A stretch of DNA of 11,004 nucleotides. Origin: Saccoglossus kowalevskii (Eukaryota > Hemichordata > Enteropneusta > Harrimaniidae). The stretch lies in assembly GCF_000003605.2 (NCBI RefSeq), contig NW_003120934.1, positions 275,919 through 286,922 of the forward strand, written 5' to 3'. A model generated the notes under the pieces. It saw only the letters and a program-made list of their open reading frames with translations. It made no database searches and was not told the origin of the DNA. Positions 6,857-11,004 of this stretch are shown here, piece by piece (position 1 is the first letter of the stretch; each line of letters opens with the position of its first letter). The position numbers and the translations under genes are program-made.

Positions 6857-7036
6857 ATGAAAATGGCATTATGGGAAAACTTTAAATTTGTCTACCGGAA
6901 ACCAATGGCCGTTCTGTTACTGTTGAATCGTCCCGCGAATCTTCCACATAGACTGCTATTTTACATCACTGCGATTAAAAGGCGGGGAGTTATTGCATTT
7001 AATTCTGTAACAAACACATGTACAAATACTAAATAA
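6857..7036 (+). CDS. 59-residue ORF, basic with hydrophobic patch, doubtful
   Basis: The ATG at 6857 opens 59 codons to TAA; the frame is open further 5'. The product has VYRKPMAVLLLLNRPANLPH near residues 13-32, which gives a hydrophobic patch (AVLLLL) too short for a confident membrane span, and a basic IKRRG later. The DNA here is richer in CpG than its flanks. There is no promoter, poly(A) signal or splice evidence, and no family is recognised. A chance frame is the simplest reading. Confidence 0.15.
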   Translation: MKMALWENFKFVYRKPMAVLLLLNRPANLPHRLLFYITAIKRRGVIAFNSVTNTCTNTK

Positions 7037-7109
7037 TGGGAGTTTGGTGTTTCATGATTTTAATCGCTTCGTGGACAGTTGTCGCTGACGCTGGTTCCAG
7101 TGCCACTTA

Positions 7110-7146
7110 TCCTGATCATGGAGGTAAAAAACCTCCATGTCCTGAT
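7110..7146. mobile_element. Second palindromic micro-insertion, 7-bp direct repeats
   Basis: CATGGAGGT (7117-7125), a loop of five A, and ACCTCCATG (7131-7139) form a perfect 9-bp stem. Exact copies of TCCTGAT flank it at 7110-7116 and 7140-7146. The ends CATGGA...TCCATG and the 7-base duplication length match the element at 3484-3529, whose arms differ by one extra A and a longer inner part. The shared ends suggest two members of one family. Confidence 0.55.
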
Positions 7147-8146
7147 AGACAATCTGCATGGTGCTGTCTCCAATTTTTTTTGTAATTTTGGTAATGTGCA
7201 TGTTTTTAGAAATCTGATCTTTTAAAATTTGCCTGTGTGTCATACAGCTCCGAACACGAAAATTAGAAGCAGACTGGCAACGCAAGCCCCATCCAGTCAT
7301 TCCATGTGTGCATCCAATTGGTCGGATGTACAATGATATTCCTTAACTTGTCGAGATAAATTGAAATACCCCTACCCAAAGGAGGGCAAGTATGTTTGAG
7401 TTACGAACTTTGAGTTACAAACAAGTCTGAGAAAAAAACACAAACTGTACACACTTTATTCTTTTATCAAGCTTTTGTATGATCATATTTTTATAATTTA
7501 TACTATTTTGAAGTTCACATTCCTAAGTAGTGTTTTTGAGTGAACTTAAAAAACATTTTTTATAGAAATTTAGAAACAATACGGCGAAGGAAACACATGC
7601 ATGCAGAATTGGAAGTTGGGATGGAAGCATTGTCCGACGCAGCGTTCAATTAAAACAGCTACAATGAACAATAAGGCCAATTGATGTGTCAGCTTGCCAT
7701 ACACAGTGAAATGAACACGCTTCTCTCAGTCAGCCTGAGGTATACAGTCTACATGAGTGCACAGTTACACAGACATTCTGTGAATTACATGTAGAGTAAA
7801 AAATGAACACAAGCAATCATCAATGCGTGAAATAGAATTCGCCATACCCAACTTGACTTTCCAAGTAAGCTGGACACGCTATATTGTTTGGGAAAGCTGT
7901 GGTTGATTGCCGTTGGAACACTGCACTTGTTATGAAAGGGCTGTCAATTGTTGGCCGAACTTGAGTTTTCTCAGTATTTTGTACATTTTAAATTGAACGT
8001 TTACTGTACACTATTATGTAACACATATTTACAACGGCATCGTTGTGTTTCCATTGCAGTATTATCCGCATGATTGGTCAGAATTCCATTGACAATCCCT
8101 TTTCACAATGTTGATCCAGCATAGTGGTTACAAGTGTACGAACAGA
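7147..8146. other. One-kilobase gene-free stretch
   Basis: No supported gene. A minus-strand frame open to 7333 overlaps the palindromic insertion and has no motif. The sequence appears unique apart from the 14-bp duplication at 7395-7422. The last part (about 8110-8146) may be a decayed edge of the tandem repeat that follows. Confidence 0.4.
7395..7422. repeat. Tandem 14-mer TTTGAGTTACRAAC, two copies
   Basis: TTTGAGTTACGAAC is followed directly by TTTGAGTTACAAAC, differing at one base. This is a simple local duplication with no further copies nearby. Confidence 0.85.
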
Positions 8147-8510
8147 GTCATATCGCTGCCATTTCTATGCCAATCTTCTGCAAACTGGGTATGATTAGTG
8201 TACTTATGGGTCTAGTGCTGGCAACATACAGTGTGTGTGCTAATTTGCATATTTGTAAATTGTAATGCTTATGGATGAAGTCATATCTCTGGCATGGCTG
8301 ATATTCTTCAAACTTAGCATGATTAATTTAATTATTGATCCGGTGGTGACAATATATAGTGTGCTAATTTGCATATATGAATATTATTTGCATTTATTGA
8401 TGTTTGTGGACAAAGTCGTATCTGGTGTTTCTATGTTGATCTTCTCCATATATTAATGTTTATAGACCAAAATGTGTCTGGCATTTCTATGCTGACTTTT
8501 CCAAACTGTA
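8147..8510. repeat. Degenerate tandem repeat, unit about 134 bp
   Basis: The start motif GTCATATCTCTGGCATTTCTATG, in degenerate form, recurs at 8147, 8280, 8415 and about 8471. Copies 1 and 2 are 133 and 135 bases and share landmarks in order: CTTCNNCAAACT, GCATGATTA, GTGCTAATTTGCATAT and TGGA(T/C)(G/A)AAG. Copy 3 is only 56 bases and lacks the central 80, with ends matching the unit's two ends. Copy 4 is cut off after CCAAACTGTA. The arrangement indicates unequal exchange plus an internal deletion in an old satellite-like array. Confidence 0.75.
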
Positions 8511-9500
8511 TTGACTGTCACGCTTATTTTTAAACTGTTGCTCTCAATTTACAAATCTACATCACCGTCAATTTGAACGTATTTTCCATCTACAAATGTC
8601 AAGTTATATTCGTATTAACTACACAAATGATATTAATATTTACCTAGCATCATGCTTTGCTCTAATTAGAAGTTCATGTTTTATTTTTCTCTGCACAATT
8701 GTGGGCATGAAGATTAGCATTTGCTTGATTCAAATGAGACTTGTTTACATTTGTCATATGGCACACCACATGGAACATTGCAAAATGTATTTTTCATTTT
8801 CTTTTTTAGATTTGATCATATAGAATAAAACTATAAGTATAGATTTATAGTAATAATTATCATCAATTTTGAAAGGTTGCAAACTAAACGTAAGTGGCTT
8901 TTAGGCAATACTTAACAATGTCTCCCAATTCATAATCTTTAGAATTATTTGTTTGTCTCAACTTAAATAATACAATTTCAGAGTACATTATTTACCTGTT
9001 CTTTATGTGAGCCCTCCAGCGCATGTGCAGCTTTCTATATAATACACCACACATTGTCATTTCTAACCCTGATAGGTTATAGATGTGTTCAAGTAGAAAA
9101 ATCAGTTACTATGACTCTATAAGACCAACACTTGGGCCAGCATTAAAATATTTTGGTGCAATTAAGTAAGTTAATATTTTAACTGGCCATAATACTCCTA
9201 ATAATAGTAGATAAATTAAATATTTCAGTTTACTACGAAAATCGCATTTATTTCAATGAGTATTTTCAATCGGATAGAAAATTTCAAAGTGATTGATATA
9301 AACTACGATAATGGGATATAGCCCGTAAAGGCATTGCATGAGCAAGGGTAGAGGCGTTTTTAATTTTGCGTGAACTGCCACTGGTTATGCTATGATAGTC
9401 TACTCATTTGTACGTACACATTTATTAAATCGGATTTCTAAAGGTAAGTATGCAAAGTAGTCAACTTTCATGCCAGTTTTAGTACACTCTTCTCGCTCAG
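8511..9500. other. AT-rich gene-poor stretch with stray donors
   Basis: No supported gene. A strong plus donor AAG|GTAAGTATG stands at 9444. The frame before it (MIVYSFVRTHLLNRISK, from about 9392) ends in phase 1, which does not fit the exon proposed at 9501. Another GTAAGTTA is at 9173. On the minus strand ACAG|GTAAAT lies at 8994. An open plus frame at 8596-8823 is AT-driven and lacks motifs. Confidence 0.35.
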
Positions 9501-9665
9501 CCTGAGAGTTTGTTTGATTGTTCTCATCTGCTATTTTACTATATGCAACAATATTTTAATATGAATCATCTCAGGAAATATTTCAACCAGACGTATGATT
9601 TGATTATTCTAGACGAACAGCCCATTCAGACCGTTTATATTAATTGTGGGGTTATAGTTTGTACT
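9501..9665 (+). CDS. Candidate exon A of a three-exon unit
   Basis: The pyrimidine-rich acceptor ACTCTTCTCGCTCAG ends at 9500 and the donor GTAAGTATTTT starts at 9666. The 165 bases between are exactly 55 open codons in phase 0. Part of the product reads FNQTYDLIILDEQPIQTVYI, ending NCGVIVCT, with a Cys-flanked hydrophobic end. An alternative acceptor at 9574 lies inside. No family is recognised. Support comes from both splice sites being near consensus while the frame stays open, and from phase agreement with candidate exons at 10159 and 10439. In AT-rich DNA such agreement can arise by chance. Confidence 0.25.
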
Positions 9666-9967
9666 GTAAGTATTTTGTTATTGTGGTAAATGTATCTGTC
9701 ATTTTAAAAGGTTTACAATTGTATGTACATATTTTTACACAGTTTCCGTGGCCAGTTTTTGTGTAAAGGTGTATATGAGAACTTTTTTGTTTCACTGTTT
9801 TTAACCTACACTGGACTTGGCTGTCGGTTTATGTGGTGCGTTCATTACATTTCTTGGTTCAAATTTGGTACATAGATATACATTGTGGACTGTGAATGCT
9901 CACTAAACTCCTTGTATGTTAAATGCACAAAAGGAATGTGTATTGTACCATGTGTTGTATTTATTAA

Positions 9968-9999
9968 TCAATTAGCTACTACAATTAGTAGCTAATTGA
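9968..9999. repeat. 14-bp perfect inverted repeat, 4-base loop
   Basis: TCAATTAGCTACTA (9968-9981) and its complement TAGTAGCTAATTGA (9986-9999) surround CAAT. There are no flanking direct repeats and no CATGGA end, so it does not belong to the palindromic insertion family above. As RNA it would form a stable but short hairpin. Confidence 0.85.
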
Positions 10000-10158
10000 A
10001 CTACAATGCTGTGATTTCTTGTTTTCCATAATGTTGATAGTTATCAGTAAAACTCAAACTACGAGTTGGTTATGTCAATCTGTCTGCTGTTACGTTTTAC
10101 TCTTCAGATTAATTCATGCTTTTTAATACTAATGAATTATTATATTTTTACAAAACAG

Positions 10159-10206
10159 GTTGATGAACGGATACTGTTTAACAAAAACGTCCTTGCTCCA
10201 GTAGAG
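10159..10206 (+). CDS. Candidate exon B of the three-exon unit
   Basis: The acceptor TTTTTACAAAACAG ends at 10158. Sixteen phase-0 codons read VDERILFNKNVLAPVE, up to GTTTGAG, a weak donor, at 10207. If not spliced, the frame ends two codons later. It joins exon A and exon C without a phase change. Support is limited by the poor donor. Confidence 0.18.
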
Positions 10207-10438
10207 GTTTGAGTGAATACTTTATATATCTTATTAATTTTTGTTGAACAATGTTTCCTGAATTAAAAAATTATTTGAAATTATATTTTTATAAAAATAC
10301 GGCTGCAGCGGATAGTGATGCTTTTAGTTTCAGTGAATTGATTAGATTTGATATGCTGAAATGGTGGCTTTTTTGTTATATTATGAAAATAATTTTGATT
10401 ATGTCACTCGTATCATATTTTATCACATTGTAATTTAG

Positions 10439-10480
10439 GTTGACATTGTACGTCTAGAAATCGTTTATGGACCTTGGTGA
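10439..10480 (+). CDS. Candidate terminal exon C of the three-exon unit
   Basis: The acceptor CACATTGTAATTTAG ends at 10438. Phase 0 gives VDIVRLEIVYGPW and a TGA at 10478-10480. The first three bases repeat those of exon B (GTTGA). No AATAAA poly(A) signal is seen close downstream, which counts against a terminal exon. The whole A-B-C product would be 84 residues plus whatever lies upstream. Confidence 0.17.
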   Translation, partial: VDIVRLEIVYGPW

Positions 10481-10562
10481 TACATTGGATAAACAGGTGA
10501 TGTTATTTAACTTCTTCAATTCTTCTGGCCATTCTGTGTGGAAAACGTGATAAAACGTGGAC

Positions 10563-10740
10563 AGAGGGTTTATAACATTTATCTTTATTGACCATAAAAA
10601 AGCTTTTGACACCATCGACCATGAAATTTTTCTTCACAAACTATCATAAGAGGCATAAGAGGATACGAGGCGCGGAATGTAAATTTATTATTTTGTGTAT
10701 ACTAGAAGAAAACGTGCTAATAATTCAAAATTACGTACGT
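10563..10740 (+). pseudogene. Non-LTR retrotransposon reverse transcriptase remnant
   Basis: The frame starting at 10578 reads FIFIDHKKAFDTIDHEIFLH, which is palm motif A of LINE-type reverse transcriptases (the pattern hhhD-x3-AFD-x-hDH-x-hLhxKL), with the catalytic Asp at 10590-10592. A stop (TAA, 10647) follows HKLS. The next conserved word, GIRG, appears in another frame at 10652-10663, and a third frame then gives ILEENVLIIQNYV, which resembles the SYLxNRxQxV region. At least two frameshifts and several stops show the copy is dead. The order fits Jockey/CR1-like clades, but clade assignment needs more sequence. Upstream an in-frame TAA at 10551 ends the match, and downstream it merges into the minisatellite, so only about 50 residues' worth of domain survives. 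Confidence 0.85.
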
Positions 10741-10754
10741 ATTGGAGGCCGTGG

Positions 10755-11004
10755 CGTGTGTGTTTTAAAATGATGTGTGCATTTAAAAAAAAACGGCGTG
10801 ACTGTGCGTTTTAATGGTATGTGCTTTAAAAAAACATGTGTGTATATTAAATGGCGTGGGTGTTTTAAAAAACGTGTGTTTTAAAAATGACGTGTGAATT
10901 AAAAATGATGTGTGTCTTAAAATGACGTGTGTGTTTTACAATTTTGTGTATTTAAAAAAAAACGTGTTTTTAAAAGGACATGTGTACTTTAAAAACAATG
11001 TGTG
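10755..11004. repeat. 18-bp minisatellite, about 13 units, runs off window
   Basis: The unit consensus is YGTGTGTNTTTAAAAATGA. Units start at 10755 and recur to the last base. The first four copies range from 17 to 23 bases; from about 10841 on, nearly all are 17-19, mostly 18. Each unit is a GT-rich half followed by a TTTAAAA half. Two shorter related words, AAAACGTGAT and AAAACGTGGA, lie side by side at 10542-10561, upstream of the reverse transcriptase fragment. The array is incomplete at the right window edge. Confidence 0.92.

Noticed and set aside
7052-7333. Minus-strand 93-codon frame
   Set aside because: It has no recognisable motif and runs through the palindromic insertion at 7110-7146. 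The candidate would have to tolerate that insertion and shows no promoter or splice sites.
8596-8823. Plus-strand 75-codon frame
   Set aside because: Composition is that of AT-rich non-coding DNA (many Ile, Tyr, Phe, Ser), with no splice or promoter support.
1-11004. CRISPR array or prokaryotic operon
   Set aside because: The tandem repeats have no spacers of constant size, and there are no long ORFs or ribosome binding sites. All signals are eukaryotic.

Overview
The window looks like nuclear DNA of a metazoan, probably an invertebrate. It is AT-rich and has no long uninterrupted reading frame. Consensus GTAAGT donors and pyrimidine-AG acceptors occur on both strands, together with microsatellites, a minisatellite and a decayed non-LTR retrotransposon. 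Nothing suggests bacterial gene organisation. I cannot name the species. No conserved host protein is recognisable, so every gene model below is a low-confidence exon proposal. The repeats, palindromes and the reverse-transcriptase remnant are read directly and are secure.

Layout. 1-1130: mostly unique sequence, with a GC-rich triple 10-mer at 248-277 and a small Cys-motif ORF at 776-964. 1131-1230: a possible minus-strand first exon, with a YY1-like AAGATGGCGG and a perfect GTAAGTATT donor. 1582-1635: (AT)27. 1948-3100: candidate exons on both strands, a second minus-strand promoter/donor unit near 2596-2707, and CpG-richer sequence. 3400-4084: a plus-strand promoter, first exon and following exon. 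4266-4723: a pentamer repeat and a quartet of GGGGGTAYGTTT units. 5266-6091: the best plus-strand coding candidates, including an ATG exon beginning MGQSTS. 6092-8146: mostly featureless. 8147-8510: a degenerate tandem repeat of about 134 bp. 8511-10562: AT-rich, with an in-phase three-exon candidate (9501-10480) and a hairpin. 10563-10740: a frameshifted reverse-transcriptase fragment. 10755-11004: an 18-bp minisatellite running off the window.

The most unusual signal is a pair of tiny palindromic insertions at 3484-3529 and 7110-7146. Both begin CATGGA, end TCCATG, and are flanked by exact 7-bp direct repeats. One lies seven codons after a well-contexted ATGGCGG. They look like two members of a very short foldback-type family, or like solo inverted ends of a DNA transposon.

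If the exon candidates are real, the window holds parts of several short, intron-rich transcription units rather than one gene. Two CTCF-like motifs (1548-1560 plus, 3198-3210 minus) face each other across the 1.6-kb stretch with the densest promoter signals.
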